A stretch of 64,000 bases of DNA from HLUCCA09 sp039822045 (GTDB lineage Bacteria > Pseudomonadota > Alphaproteobacteria > Rhodobacterales > Rhodobacteraceae), in the NCBI GenBank assembly GCA_039822045.1, contig JBCBMY010000005.1:186001-250000 (forward strand), in the 5' to 3' direction. Under the pieces are notes generated by a model. The model ran no database searches. It saw only the letters and a program-made list of their open reading frames with translations, and had not been told where the DNA came from. Every line of letters begins with the position of its first letter. Position 1 is the first letter of the stretch. The position numbers and the translations under genes were made by a program. Below, piece by piece: positions 42,515 through 51,503 of this stretch.

Positions 42515-44762
42515 TCCCGTCACCGCCCCAATTGCTCATGTGCGCCTCGGCTCCAACGCCGGACAGCCGATCACCCGCCGCGACGGCGAACTCAAGGTGA
42601 CCGGCCAGGCCGTGTATGCCGCCGACAACCGGCCACAGGGGCTGCTCTACGCCGTTTATGCGTCTGCCGCGATCGCGCGCGGCCGGGTTGCAGGTATGGA
42701 CGTAGCCGCCGCGCGGGCGCATCCGGGCGTGGTCGAGGTCATGACGATCGAAAATGTACCCTCGCTGGCCCAGGACCCGGATGCCAAGCCCACGATGTTC
42801 TCCTGGCGCCTGGAACTTCTGACCAATGACCGCGTGCGCTATGCCGGCCAGCCCATCGCCGTGGTCATCGCCGAAACCATCGAGGCTGCGACCGAGGGCG
42901 CGCGCCTGTTGGCGCCCTCCTATGAAACCGAGACCCCGGCCATGACACTTGATGCCGGCGAGCACTTCGACGCACAGAAATCCGGCCTGGCCGGTCCGCC
43001 CCGCTTTGTCGTGGGTGACCTGGAGGCGGGCATGGCCGCCGCTGCCCAAGTGACCGAGACCGTCGTCGAGACCCCACTCCAATACCACAACGCGATGGAA
43101 CCGCATGCCATCGTAGCAAAGTGGACGGGAGACCGGCTGGAGATAGACACGCCCAATCAGGCGCCGCACCTCGCAGCTGCTGCCGTGGCGGACTTCTTCG
43201 GGATCCCCCACGACAATGTCGTGCTCCGGACACCGTTCATAGGCGGCGGGTTTGGCGCGAAGGCCGGACTGACATCGCCACAGATGCTTGGCATCATGGC
43301 GGCCAAGCTGGTCGACAGGCCGGTCAAGCTCACGCTTCGTCGCGACCAGATGTTTGGGCCCGTGTTCCACCGTGGCGCAACCCGGCAGACCCTTCGGCTT
43401 GGCACAGATGCCGATGGCAAACTGACGGCCCTCGACCATCATTCGCTGTCGTCCACCTCGACTTTCGACGACTTCCTCGAAGGTGCCGCAAGCGCTTCGC
43501 AGAACACCTATACCAGCCCTGCGATCCAAACGGCGGTGAGTGGGGTGCGGATCGACACGGGCACACCGGGTCCAATGCGTGCGCCCGGGGAGGCATCGGG
43601 CTCAGCGGGCCTGGAGGTCGCGATGGACGAGGCGGCCCAGGCGGCCGGCCTCGACCCGCTCGAGTTTCGTGTGAGAAACTACGCAGAGACCGACCCGGCC
43701 TCGGGCAGGCCCTTCACCTCGAAAGCGCTCCGCGAATGCTACGCTGAGGGTGCCCGGCTCTTTGGGTGGCATGGCCGGCCCCTGGCTCCGCGCTCAATGC
43801 GTGACGACCACAGCCACCTGGTGGGCTGGGGTGTGGGCACCGCGCTCTTTGCGGCTCTGCTCTTTCCGGCGAAGGCTACGGCAACCTTACGCCGTTCAGG
43901 CAAGGCGAGCGTCGAAACCTCCAGCATCGATATGGGTCAGGGAGCTTGGACAGCACTTGCTCAGTTAGCCGCCGAGGGCCTGGGCCTCAATGCTGCCGAG
44001 ATCGAGCTAGAGGGCGGCAGCAACGCGCAGTCGAATGGTGGGGTTGCGGGCGGATCGGCCCACACCGCGTCGGCCGGCAGCGCCCTTTTCGCCGCAGGCC
44101 AGGCGGCGGTGTCGAAGCTCGCCGAAATCGCCGTAGCCGACCCGGCATCTCCACTTTTCGGAGCGGGCAATGAAGGCGTCGAGGCGCGCGAGGGGCGCCT
44201 CTACAAGATCGACGATCCCAGCCGCTCGGAAAGCTATGTCGAGATCATGCAGCGCGCGGGCGTTGAGACACTGACAGGCGAAGGCACGTCCAGCCGCGCA
44301 GCCTCGGCCCAGGACATGGCCGCCTACGCGCACGGAGCGGTTTTCGCGGAGGTGAAGGTCGATCCTGAGCTCTTCCAGGTTCGGGTGAGCCGGCTGATTG
44401 GGGTCTTTGCAGCAGGGCGGATCGTGAATCCACGGCTGGCCCGATCCCAACTCCTCGGCGGAATGATCTGGTCGGTCGGGTTCGCGCTGCATGAGGAGGG
44501 CCTCCACGACCTGCGCACGGGACGGCCCGTTGGCGGCGACCTCGCGGGATACCACGTGCCGGTCAATGCCGATGCGCCGATGATCGAGGCGCACTTCGTC
44601 GACGAAGACGATCCGCACGTGAATCCGCTTGGCATCAAGGGCGTGGGTGAGTTGGGCATCACGGGGTCGACCGGCGCCATTGCCAACGCCATCTGGCACG
44701 CGACCGGCCATCGGCCGCGGCGCTTTCCGGTGCATATCGCGGACCTTTTGGATAGCGCCTGA
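42507..44762 (+). CDS. Molybdenum hydroxylase catalytic (molybdopterin) subunit
   Basis: 751 residues; binds the molybdopterin-cytosine-dinucleotide cofactor and hydroxylates an aldehyde or N-heterocycle. Family features are the N-terminal RRDGELKVTGQAVYAADN, the FIGGGFGAKAG glycine loop, PMRAPGEASGSAG, and the C-terminal region ending in NPLGIKGVGELGITGSTGAIANAI, with the catalytic Glu in GVGELG. The architecture (three genes, order Fe-S, FAD, Mo) and the cluster-bearing FAD subunit resemble PaoABC aldehyde oxidoreductase. ATG 42507 lies behind AGGAG. No XdhC/PaoD maturation gene follows; glutaminase does instead. Confidence 0.9.
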   Translation: MPDPVTAPIAHVRLGSNAGQPITRRDGELKVTGQAVYAADNRPQGLLYAVYASAAIARGRVAGMDVAAARAHPGVVEVMTIENVPSLAQDPDAKPTMFSWRLELLTNDRVRYAGQPIAVVIAETIEAATEGARLLAPSYETETPAMTLDAGEHFDAQKSGLAGPPRFVVGDLEAGMAAAAQVTETVVETPLQYHNAMEPHAIVAKWTGDRLEIDTPNQAPHLAAAAVADFFGIPHDNVVLRTPFIGGGFGAKAGLTSPQMLGIMAAKLVDRPVKLTLRRDQMFGPVFHRGATRQTLRLGTDADGKLTALDHHSLSSTSTFDDFLEGAASASQNTYTSPAIQTAVSGVRIDTGTPGPMRAPGEASGSAGLEVAMDEAAQAAGLDPLEFRVRNYAETDPASGRPFTSKALRECYAEGARLFGWHGRPLAPRSMRDDHSHLVGWGVGTALFAALLFPAKATATLRRSGKASVETSSIDMGQGAWTALAQLAAEGLGLNAAEIELEGGSNAQSNGGVAGGSAHTASAGSALFAAGQAAVSKLAEIAVADPASPLFGAGNEGVEAREGRLYKIDDPSRSESYVEIMQRAGVETLTGEGTSSRAASAQDMAAYAHGAVFAEVKVDPELFQVRVSRLIGVFAAGRIVNPRLARSQLLGGMIWSVGFALHEEGLHDLRTGRPVGGDLAGYHVPVNADAPMIEAHFVDEDDPHVNPLGIKGVGELGITGSTGAIANAIWHATGHRPRRFPVHIADLLDSA

Positions 44763-44770
44763 CCTGAACA

Positions 44771-45697
44771 ATGCGCGACGACCACAGCGACTTGCAGGGC
44801 TTCCTCGACGACCTCGCCGCCAGCGTCATAGCAAAGGGCGACTGGGGCAAACCGGCAGACTACATTCCCGAACTTGCGCAGGTCGATCCTGCGCAGTTCG
44901 CCATCTCGGTGGCTCTTGCAGACGGCGTGACCCTGTCGGCCGGGATGGCCGACACGCCCTTCTCGATCCAATCGGTCTCGAAGGTCTTTTCGCTGGCCGC
45001 CGTTCTTGGCCGGGTCGGCGACGCGCTGTGGCTGCGGGTGGGACGAGAGCCGTCGGGCACGTCGTTTGACTCGATCGTTCTTCTGGAGCGGGAAGCTGGG
45101 CGCCCTCGGAACCCGTTCATCAATGCCGGCGCGCTGGTGACGACAGACGCTCTGCTGACGGGCCGCAAACCCGATGCCGCGTTGGCCGAACTGCTCGGGC
45201 TGGTGCGCGCCGCATCCGAAGACGCGGAAGTTCATGTCGACAGGCGCGTCGCAGCTTCCGAGCGTCGGACGGCCTGGCGCAATCTCGCGCTCGTCAACTA
45301 TCTGAAGTCACATGGCAACCTCATTGAGGAGCCCGACTTCGTTCTCGGCACCTACATCCACCACTGCGCCATCGAGATGACGACAGTGCAACTCGCCCGT
45401 GCGGGGCGCATCTTATCGGGCCTGCCCTGTGCGCCGCAGCTTCTGTCGCCGCGGCGTGCCCGTAGGATCAATGCCCTGATGATGACCTGCGGCCACTACG
45501 ATGGCTCTGGCGACTTCGCTTTCCGGGTTGGCCTGCCGGGGAAGTCGGGGGTCGGCGGCGGCATCCTGATTACCGTGCCCGGCCGGGCCTCGGTTGCCGT
45601 ATGGTCACCCGGCCTCAACCGCTACGGCAATTCCAAAGTCGGCACCGAAGCCGCGGAAGCCCTCGTGCAGTATACGGGCTGGTCGGTCTTCGGGTGA
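44771..45697 (+). CDS. glsA: Glutaminase
   Basis: 308 residues, standard for the serine-dependent beta-lactamase-fold glutaminases. Converts glutamine to glutamate and ammonia in the cytoplasm. The Ser-x-x-Lys dyad lies in FSIQSVSKVF (about residues 64-73), then NPFINAGALV, NYLKSHGNL and the C-terminal GKSGVGGGILITVPG. ATG 44771 is eight bases behind the molybdenum-subunit stop, so it is probably co-transcribed, although no functional link to the hydroxylase is obvious. It converges on the DUF5666 gene. Confidence 0.93.
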   Translation: MRDDHSDLQGFLDDLAASVIAKGDWGKPADYIPELAQVDPAQFAISVALADGVTLSAGMADTPFSIQSVSKVFSLAAVLGRVGDALWLRVGREPSGTSFDSIVLLEREAGRPRNPFINAGALVTTDALLTGRKPDAALAELLGLVRAASEDAEVHVDRRVAASERRTAWRNLALVNYLKSHGNLIEEPDFVLGTYIHHCAIEMTTVQLARAGRILSGLPCAPQLLSPRRARRINALMMTCGHYDGSGDFAFRVGLPGKSGVGGGILITVPGRASVAVWSPGLNRYGNSKVGTEAAEALVQYTGWSVFG

Positions 45698-45712
45698 ATG
45701 CGGGCCGCGCCC

Positions 45713-46672
45713 CTAGCGCAGACGCACACCCCGGTCAGGTACGCCCTCGCGCAGAAGGCTGCGCCGCGCGGCAAAGCTCTCTGGAACTGGCAGGGCCAGC
45801 CCGGCGGCGAAGCGACCATCGTAGCGGCCGAAATAGAGGGCACGTTGCGTGGCCAGCGGAGCGAGTGCGAGGTCGGGCGCGAAACTGTGGCCGAGGCCCG
45901 CCACCCGAAAACCCGGGGCCGTCGAGATCGGTGCCAGGTATCCCTCGACCGACAGTTGCCGCAATTCCCGGCCACTCCTCGCAAATCGGCCGACTTCCGA
46001 AGCGGTGCCCTCAAACAGACCGTCACGGATCTCGCCGAAGAGGGTGACATAACTTCCGCTTAGAGGCAGGCGCACGGCGCCTCTCATGCGCACCGGCACA
46101 CCTTCAACTGTGAATCCGGTTGGCCCGCCTCGGCCCGCCGCGCCCGCGATCAGATCGCGCCCCTGCGGCGCCGGGTCGAGCCGGCTCGCCACGACCATGC
46201 CGCCGCGCCAAACCCCGCTTACCGCAACGCGTGCGCCTGGTGTCAGGCGGCCGATAGACCCGGCCTCGGGACGCACTCTCGCTCCGTTGACGGAAAACCC
46301 GCTTCCACTGCGTTCGACTGTGCCGACAAGGGGCCAGGCAATCGTAACGCGGCGTGCGACCAGGGCGTCGCGGGTGCGCTCGGCAGACACGGTTAAAGGC
46401 ATACCCGGCGCAACCGCGCTTTCGCTGACGCGCCCTACGGGGCTGTCAAAGAGCGTTCGCTCAGTAACCTCGACCCGAAGGCCGTTGATCCGGAGCGACC
46501 CGAAATCCGTGAGCAGACCGACGATGCCCGTGCCGCCGATGCCGCCTTCGAACGGATCTTTCCGATCATCTTGGGTCACAATCTCGGGCGCTTCGAGGCC
46601 CGGTGCGGCGCATCCCGACAAGAGCGCGCCTCCCGCAAGGGCTCCAAAGCGGCGTCGCGTCAGCCGGTTCAC
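45713..46672 (-). CDS. DUF5666-type lipoprotein
   Basis: 319 residues. The N-terminus is a Tat-like lipoprotein signal, basic RLTRRRFG then ALAGGALLSGCAAP, with the lipobox cysteine at about residue 20. The body is built of repeated small beta domains of DUF5666 type (GTVERSGSGFSVNGARVR; GARVAVSGVWRGGMVVASRL), an OB-like fold of unknown role, predicted on the periplasmic side. I chose GTG 46672, one base after the stop of the upstream gene and well spaced from AAGGG. An ATG at 46696 is in frame but would lengthen the signal and overlap its neighbour. Co-transcribed with the DUF6502 gene. Confidence 0.72.
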   Translation of the reverse strand: MNRLTRRRFGALAGGALLSGCAAPGLEAPEIVTQDDRKDPFEGGIGGTGIVGLLTDFGSLRINGLRVEVTERTLFDSPVGRVSESAVAPGMPLTVSAERTRDALVARRVTIAWPLVGTVERSGSGFSVNGARVRPEAGSIGRLTPGARVAVSGVWRGGMVVASRLDPAPQGRDLIAGAAGRGGPTGFTVEGVPVRMRGAVRLPLSGSYVTLFGEIRDGLFEGTASEVGRFARSGRELRQLSVEGYLAPISTAPGFRVAGLGHSFAPDLALAPLATQRALYFGRYDGRFAAGLALPVPESFAARRSLLREGVPDRGVRLR

Positions 46673-46673
46673 G

Positions 46674-47600
46674 TCAACGGCCCTTTCGCGTCTCATCGCC
46701 CTCGGGTGCCTCCGGCGCCGTCTCGCGATAGAAATACAGGCCAAACCGGAACCGCTCTCGGCCCGTCGCTTCCCCCCTCTCTGCCGCCTCTTTCTCCGCC
46801 GCCTGCAATGCTGCGCCGTCCCGATTCACGTCTTCCAGGGCCTTTTGCGCGAGGTCCCGTGCCCGGGCCTCGATCTGATCGACCGCCTCTGGTGTCAGAC
46901 GGTTATAGAAGACGGCCCGCTCAAGGAAGGGGGCAGGCTCGGCCATGAGGTTGGCCGCCGCAGCGTTTAGGTGGTCGCCCACATTGGCCGCGAAGAAAGC
47001 GATCTTGGTCTGGTCCGCGCCCGCGCCAGTCAACGCTGCCTGATCGATGCGCAATAACCCGTCCGGCCCTTCGGCCACGGCGCCTTGGCGGATCAATTCG
47101 TCCAGTACCGTGCGGGGTCGAATATCGGTGTTGACCTCGCGGACGAGGCTTTCGAAGTCCGCCCCTGGCGCACCTGACCGCGGCAAGGATTTCGGCTGCC
47201 CGTCTTCGTCGGTGTAGTCATTGCGTGCCAGCCATTGGCCGAGGACCGTCGCGAAGAGAGCCGCCTTTCCTCGTGTCTCTTCCCACGGTTCGTCATCGGC
47301 CTCGAGGATCGCTCGAACATCGCGCCGGTGAACGCCCGTCAGTAGCGTGATGCGACTGTCGGTCGGGGGGGCGTCATCGATACGGAATTCCTCGTGCGCC
47401 ACCTCCACATAGACCTGCTTCAGCAGCCGGTAGAACGCCGGCGCCGTGACGCCACGCGAGATCAGCATGCGCACCAAGGGGCGTACGAGACCGCGCAACA
47501 CGCGCAAGAGGGGATCGGGCGTCGGCTCGGGCACAGGGGTTTCTCGCCGTCGTGGAACAATTTCCCACTTACACCTTGACGCCAGAGGATCAAGCGGCAT
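46674..47600 (-). CDS. DUF6502-family protein
   Basis: 308 residues, soluble, mostly helical. The N-terminal part (LLRVLRGLVRPLVRMLISRGVTAPAFYRLLKQVYVEVA in pieces, then SRITLLTGVHRRDVRAIL) reads like a winged-helix-type domain as found in DUF6502 proteins, so a DNA-binding role is possible. The remainder is charged helices. ATG 47600 follows GAGGCG. It is divergent from the fasciclin lipoprotein across 58 bases that contain a perfect 17-bp palindrome, and it precedes the DUF5666 lipoprotein by one base. I infer, without proof, that it regulates the divergent genes. Confidence 0.7.
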   Translation of the reverse strand: MPLDPLASRCKWEIVPRRRETPVPEPTPDPLLRVLRGLVRPLVRMLISRGVTAPAFYRLLKQVYVEVAHEEFRIDDAPPTDSRITLLTGVHRRDVRAILEADDEPWEETRGKAALFATVLGQWLARNDYTDEDGQPKSLPRSGAPGADFESLVREVNTDIRPRTVLDELIRQGAVAEGPDGLLRIDQAALTGAGADQTKIAFFAANVGDHLNAAAANLMAEPAPFLERAVFYNRLTPEAVDQIEARARDLAQKALEDVNRDGAALQAAEKEAAERGEATGRERFRFGLYFYRETAPEAPEGDETRKGR

Positions 47601-47610
47601 ATCGCCTCAC

Positions 47611-47627
47611 GTGTGAAATTTTCACAC
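47611..47627. promoter_or_regulatory. Perfect 17-bp palindrome in divergent promoter
   Basis: GTGTGAAATTTTCACAC has 8-base arms around a central T. It is AT-rich in a G+C-rich background and lies between the DUF6502 start (10 bases away) and the fasciclin start (31 bases away). It resembles a dimeric repressor or activator site. The half-site spacing (TGTGA-N5-TCACA) is one base short of a CRP site. Confidence 0.7.
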
Positions 47628-47658
47628 ACTTTGGAATGAACAGTCACGGAGAACCTCC

Positions 47659-48147
47659 ATGAACCGCCGCACCCTTCTCAAACTTGGAACCGGGTTCGCC
47701 GGCATCGCCCTGATCGCGGCCTGTGCCGCGCCGAGCGAGCCGGACATCGTCGATATCGCGGCGGCCAATCCCGATACGTTCGGAACACTCGTCGCTGCCG
47801 TGCAGGCGGCGGGCCTCGTCGACACGTTGAAGGGGGACGGCCCGTTCACCGTCTTCGCGCCTACAAACGCAGCCTTCGAGCTTCTGCCGGCGGGCACCGT
47901 GGAGTCGCTCCTTCAGCCTGAAAACCAGGCTCAACTGACTGACATTCTGACCTACCACGTCGTGCCGGGCGCCATCACGTCCGACCAACTGGCCGGACGC
48001 CGACAGGACGTCGCAACGGTTCAGGGCGGAACTGTCCATATCGACGGGCGCAACGGCGTTCGCGTGAACAACTCGCGCGTCACCCGCGCAGACATCCTCG
48101 CCTCGAACGGCGTGATCCACGTCATCGATCGCGTCCTGCTGCCCTGA
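47659..48147 (+). CDS. Fasciclin (FAS1) domain lipoprotein
   Basis: 162 residues: signal peptide MNRRTLLKLGTGFAGIALIAAC with a lipobox (LIAAC, cysteine about residue 22), then one FAS1 domain. The FAS1 H1 and H2 motifs are visible as FTVFAPTNAAFELL and ILTYHVVPG, and the closing strand as ASNGVIHVIDRVLLP. Such proteins act as cell-surface or periplasmic adhesion/scaffold domains. ATG 47659 follows GGAGAACCTCC. The next gene, 77 bases on, carries two more FAS1 domains fused to RTX repeats, so the two likely work together at the cell surface. Confidence 0.9.
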   Translation: MNRRTLLKLGTGFAGIALIAACAAPSEPDIVDIAAANPDTFGTLVAAVQAAGLVDTLKGDGPFTVFAPTNAAFELLPAGTVESLLQPENQAQLTDILTYHVVPGAITSDQLAGRRQDVATVQGGTVHIDGRNGVRVNNSRVTRADILASNGVIHVIDRVLLP

Positions 48148-48163
48148 GCCTCCAAAGCCCCCA

Positions 48164-48193
48164 CCGCCGGCTGCTTCTTTTCGTGGCCGGCGG
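48164..48193 (+). terminator. Hairpin between the two fasciclin genes
   Basis: CCGCCGGC (48164-48171) pairs perfectly with GCCGGCGG (48186-48193) around a 14-base T-rich loop. It has no T tract after it, so it may attenuate or stabilise the upstream message rather than fully terminate it. Confidence 0.4.
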
Positions 48194-48224
48194 CCCTTGA
48201 CCCTTCCAACCGGAGACCAGATCC

Positions 48225-50048
48225 ATGCCCACGATTGTAGACCTCGCCATTGGCGATGATCGCTTCGAGACCCTCGTTCAGGTTCTCCTGAAGCTCGATG
48301 CCGACCCGGCTTTCGCCGAAAGCCCGGACCTTGTGACCACATTGTCAGGCGGTGAGTTCACCGTATTTGCACCTACAGACGATGCGTTTGCGGCCACCGC
48401 GACGCTCGTGGCTGAGGGCGCCGGCATTGCCGCGCCGGACACGACCGATCCAGAGGCCGTTGCGGATTTCCTGATCACCACGCTAACGGCCGAAACCGTG
48501 CTCGACATCATCCTCTATCATGTCGCCTCAGGCACGCTCCTGGAGGACGACGTGGTCGGCGCCGACGGTAGCGACGTCGCGACGTTGCTCACCGACGACG
48601 ACGGCCCTGTTCCAGTTGGCATCTCACTGCCCAGTCTTGTGGACAGGGAGCCTGACGTCGTCGATCCAGGCCTCGTGCAGACCAACATCATCGCCGACAA
48701 CGGTGTAATCCACGCGATCGATGGCGTACTCCTGCCGTTCGACACGCCTGTGCTGGAGACGCTCACCGGCCTCGTGACTGCGGACGACGGCGAGTTCGAC
48801 ATCCTGCAAAAAGCCGTGATCGCGGCCGACCTGGCCGGTACGCTCGACGACCCGGCGGCCGACTTCACCGTCTTTGCGCCCGTCGACGCGGCATTCACCA
48901 ACCTTGCCACCGCTTTGGGCTTCAGCGGTGATGCAAGTGACGAAGACGCCGTCTTTGACTACCTCGTCGACGCGCTGACGCTGTTCTCCGGCGGTGGTGA
49001 TCCGATTCCGCTTCTGACGAACATTCTGCTTTACCACGTCTCGGCGGGCGAACAGGTGCTGGCTGATGTGGCTGCTCAAGGATCGATCGTGCCACTCTTT
49101 GGCGACACGATAACCGTGGACCTTTCGGGCCCGACCCTTGTCGATGCCGACCCCGACCTGCCCGATCCCGGCCTCCTCATCACGGACCTGCAGGCAACCA
49201 ACGGCGTGGCCCACGCGATCAGCGAAGTGCTGATCCCGCTCGACCTCCTGCCCTCTACGGGTGCCAACGAGGTCGACTTTATCATTGGCGACGATGATGG
49301 CTCGACCTTCCTGACCGGCATCGACAACGACTTCATCGATGCCAAAGGCGGCAACGACATCGTCCATGCCGGTCGCGGCGACGACGTGGCGCTCGGCGGC
49401 GCGGGCAACGACATCGTGACCGGGAACCGGGGCGACGATCTGCTTTCGGGCGGAGACGGCCATGACCTGGTTCGCGGCCAGCGCGGTCACGACACGTTGG
49501 ACGGCGGCAATGGCGATGACTTCATCGCGGCAGGCCGAGGCAAGGACGAGGTGACCGGCGGCCATGGAGAGGACACGATCCTGGGCGGCAACGGCAAGGA
49601 CACGCTTAATGGCGGCAACGGCGACGACGTGATCTTTGGTCAGCTGGGCAGGGATGTGCTCTCTGGCGGAGAGGGCAACGATGCCCTCAACGGCGGAGTT
49701 GCCGGAGACCTGATTGAAGGCGGCGCCGGCCACGATGATCTGTTCGGCCTGCAGGGCTGGGACACGCTCGATGGCGGCGAGGGGAACGATTTCCACATCA
49801 CCGGTCGAGGCCGTGACGTGCTTATCTTCCGCGAAGGCGATGGCGACGATACGGTTCTCGATTTCTCGACCACCTTCGACAAGGTTGACGTTTCCGACTT
49901 TGGGTTCGAGACGTTCGAGGACCTCCAAGACGCCGATGTCATCGAGGCTGGGTTCTTCACGACCCGGCTTGATTTCGGTGACGACGAGATGCTGCTGCTC
50001 GGCGTCTTTTCGAGCCAACTCAGCGCCGACAACTTCATCTTCGCTTAG
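48225..50048 (+). CDS. Fasciclin-fasciclin-RTX fusion protein
   Basis: 607 residues, no signal peptide. Two FAS1 domains occupy about residues 1-165 and 185-345. Their H1 motifs are FTVFAPTDDAFAA and FTVFAPVDAAFTN, their H2 motifs ILYHVASG and ILLYHVSAG, and each ends in DNGVIHAIDGVLLP or TNGVAHAISEVLIP. RTX nonapeptide repeats fill about 360-530 (many GGxGxDxLx, for example DTLDGGNGDDF), and the end DLQDADVIEAGFFTTRLDF to NFIFA fits a type I secretion C-terminus. It is probably exported through an ABC/TolC route and folded by Ca2+ outside. The frame differs from the preceding FAS1 lipoprotein in localisation, suggesting an anchored and a released partner. Confidence 0.88.
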   Translation: MPTIVDLAIGDDRFETLVQVLLKLDADPAFAESPDLVTTLSGGEFTVFAPTDDAFAATATLVAEGAGIAAPDTTDPEAVADFLITTLTAETVLDIILYHVASGTLLEDDVVGADGSDVATLLTDDDGPVPVGISLPSLVDREPDVVDPGLVQTNIIADNGVIHAIDGVLLPFDTPVLETLTGLVTADDGEFDILQKAVIAADLAGTLDDPAADFTVFAPVDAAFTNLATALGFSGDASDEDAVFDYLVDALTLFSGGGDPIPLLTNILLYHVSAGEQVLADVAAQGSIVPLFGDTITVDLSGPTLVDADPDLPDPGLLITDLQATNGVAHAISEVLIPLDLLPSTGANEVDFIIGDDDGSTFLTGIDNDFIDAKGGNDIVHAGRGDDVALGGAGNDIVTGNRGDDLLSGGDGHDLVRGQRGHDTLDGGNGDDFIAAGRGKDEVTGGHGEDTILGGNGKDTLNGGNGDDVIFGQLGRDVLSGGEGNDALNGGVAGDLIEGGAGHDDLFGLQGWDTLDGGEGNDFHITGRGRDVLIFREGDGDDTVLDFSTTFDKVDVSDFGFETFEDLQDADVIEAGFFTTRLDFGDDEMLLLGVFSSQLSADNFIFA

Positions 50049-50063
50049 GTTGGACGAGACGAC

Positions 50064-50091
50064 GCGGTGCCGCCAATAAAGGCGGCACCGC
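50064..50091. terminator. Perfect terminator hairpin after the FAS1-RTX gene
   Basis: GCGGTGCCGCC (50064-50074) pairs perfectly with GGCGGCACCGC (50081-50091) around the loop AATAAA. An 11-bp perfect stem in the gap between convergent genes; no strong T tract on either side. Confidence 0.75.
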
Positions 50092-50116
50092 ACCCATTGA
50101 CCGGATGCTCCGCGCC

Positions 50117-51313
50117 CTAGGCCTCGGCAAGAACGGCCGCCGCGGCTTCGAGCCCCCTTGGGCCATGGGGGATGTCGAGCGCCTTTAGCCCTGCGCCGAT
50201 TGAGCCGAGCGCCCCCATGACCATTTGCGCATTCACGTGCCCCATATGGCCAATTCGGAAGAACCCGTCCGAGCGAGGATCTGCGTCATCTGCCATGCCA
50301 AGACCGATGCCAAGCGTTACTCCGGCGCGATCGGCAACCCACTTGCGCAGACGAGTGCCGTCCGGCGCGCCAATTCGTACGGATGTGACCGCCCAGCTTC
50401 GGTATGCCGGATCTGCGATGTTCAACTCCAGCGGTCCTCCTTCGCCCCAGGCTTCTGCCGCCGCCCAGACCGCCCTTGCCAATTTGTGATGGCGCGCCCA
50501 GACCGCCTCGATCCCTTCTTCGTGGATCATGTCGAGCGCCGCTCTCAGCCCGTAGATGTGGTGCGTCGGTGCGGTTCCGCAGAACTGCTGATAGAACACT
50601 TGCGGTTCGGTCCGCGGCCGCCAGTCCCAGTAGCGCGGCACGAACTCCGCCTGATCACGCGTGGCTTTGGCCCGGTCGTTGAAGAAGACGAAAGAGAGCC
50701 CGGGCGGCGTCATCAGTCCTTTCTGGCTGCCGGTGACCAAGACATCGACGCCCCAACCGTCCATCTCCATTGGGTCGCAGGCAAGGCACGCGATACAATC
50801 CACCATCAAAAGCGCGGGATGGCCCGCACGGTCAAGCGCCGCGCGCAGCCCGGCAATGTCGTTCTTGACCGACGTCGAAGTATCGACCTGCACGGCGAGG
50901 ACAGCCTTGATCTTGTGCTCGGTGTCCGAGGTCAAAGCTTCCTCTACTTTGGCCAGATCCACCCGGCTCCGTCGCCCGAAATCGATCCGCTCAACTTCGA
51001 CGCCGATTGCCTCTGCCAGTTCTGACCAAGCATGGGCAAAGAGCCCCGTAGCCAACGACAGAACCTTATCCCCCCGATTCAGTGTGTTCGCCAGCGCCGC
51101 CTCCCACGCGCCATGACCGTTCGAGATGTACATCGCGACGTTGTGCTCTGTGCGGGCCACGGCCTTCAGGTCAGGCTTCAGGCCGTCGACGATCTCGTGC
51201 AGCTCTCCCTCGTAGATGTTAGGAGATTGCCGGTGCATCGCGTTGAGCACCCGGTCGGGCGTGACGGATGGGCCGGGGATGGCAAGGTAATGCATGCCGT
51301 TGGCAAGGCTCAT
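50117..51313 (-). CDS. Serine-glyoxylate/alanine-glyoxylate-type aminotransferase
   Basis: 398 residues of the class V aminotransferase fold. It opens with LAIPGPSVTPDRVLNAM and has the SNGHGAWEAALANTL cofactor loop, VDCIACLACDPMEMD with the PLP aspartate, and the cofactor lysine Lys198 in VTGSQKGLMTPPG. A typical role is serine + glyoxylate to hydroxypyruvate + glycine, as in the serine cycle or photorespiration-like salvage; other amino donors are possible. ATG 51313 follows TGGAG. It is on its own strand between a terminator and the phosphatase gene, with about 190 bases in front. Confidence 0.88.
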   Translation of the reverse strand: MSLANGMHYLAIPGPSVTPDRVLNAMHRQSPNIYEGELHEIVDGLKPDLKAVARTEHNVAMYISNGHGAWEAALANTLNRGDKVLSLATGLFAHAWSELAEAIGVEVERIDFGRRSRVDLAKVEEALTSDTEHKIKAVLAVQVDTSTSVKNDIAGLRAALDRAGHPALLMVDCIACLACDPMEMDGWGVDVLVTGSQKGLMTPPGLSFVFFNDRAKATRDQAEFVPRYWDWRPRTEPQVFYQQFCGTAPTHHIYGLRAALDMIHEEGIEAVWARHHKLARAVWAAAEAWGEGGPLELNIADPAYRSWAVTSVRIGAPDGTRLRKWVADRAGVTLGIGLGMADDADPRSDGFFRIGHMGHVNAQMVMGALGSIGAGLKALDIPHGPRGLEAAAAVLAEA

Positions 51314-51503
51314 GGGACAGGCTCCAGAGGGTGTTCAACCCTGTGGGTCCTAGGCCGCGGCTTTCGGGCCGTCAATCGGCCCAGATTTTCCCGCGCTTGC
51401 GTGGCACTACCGTTTACGGCATGCCTCGCGCCTGAACCCACCGGCCGGCCCGGAAAATCTCCCGGCGCGCCCATTGAACCGCCGCAAAACCAAGCGGACC
51501 CAG

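Noticed and set aside
47611..47627. Palindrome read as a CRP/FNR site
   Set aside because: Spacing between TGTGA and TCACA is five bases, not six, and it lacks TTGAT; it is kept as an unassigned operator instead.
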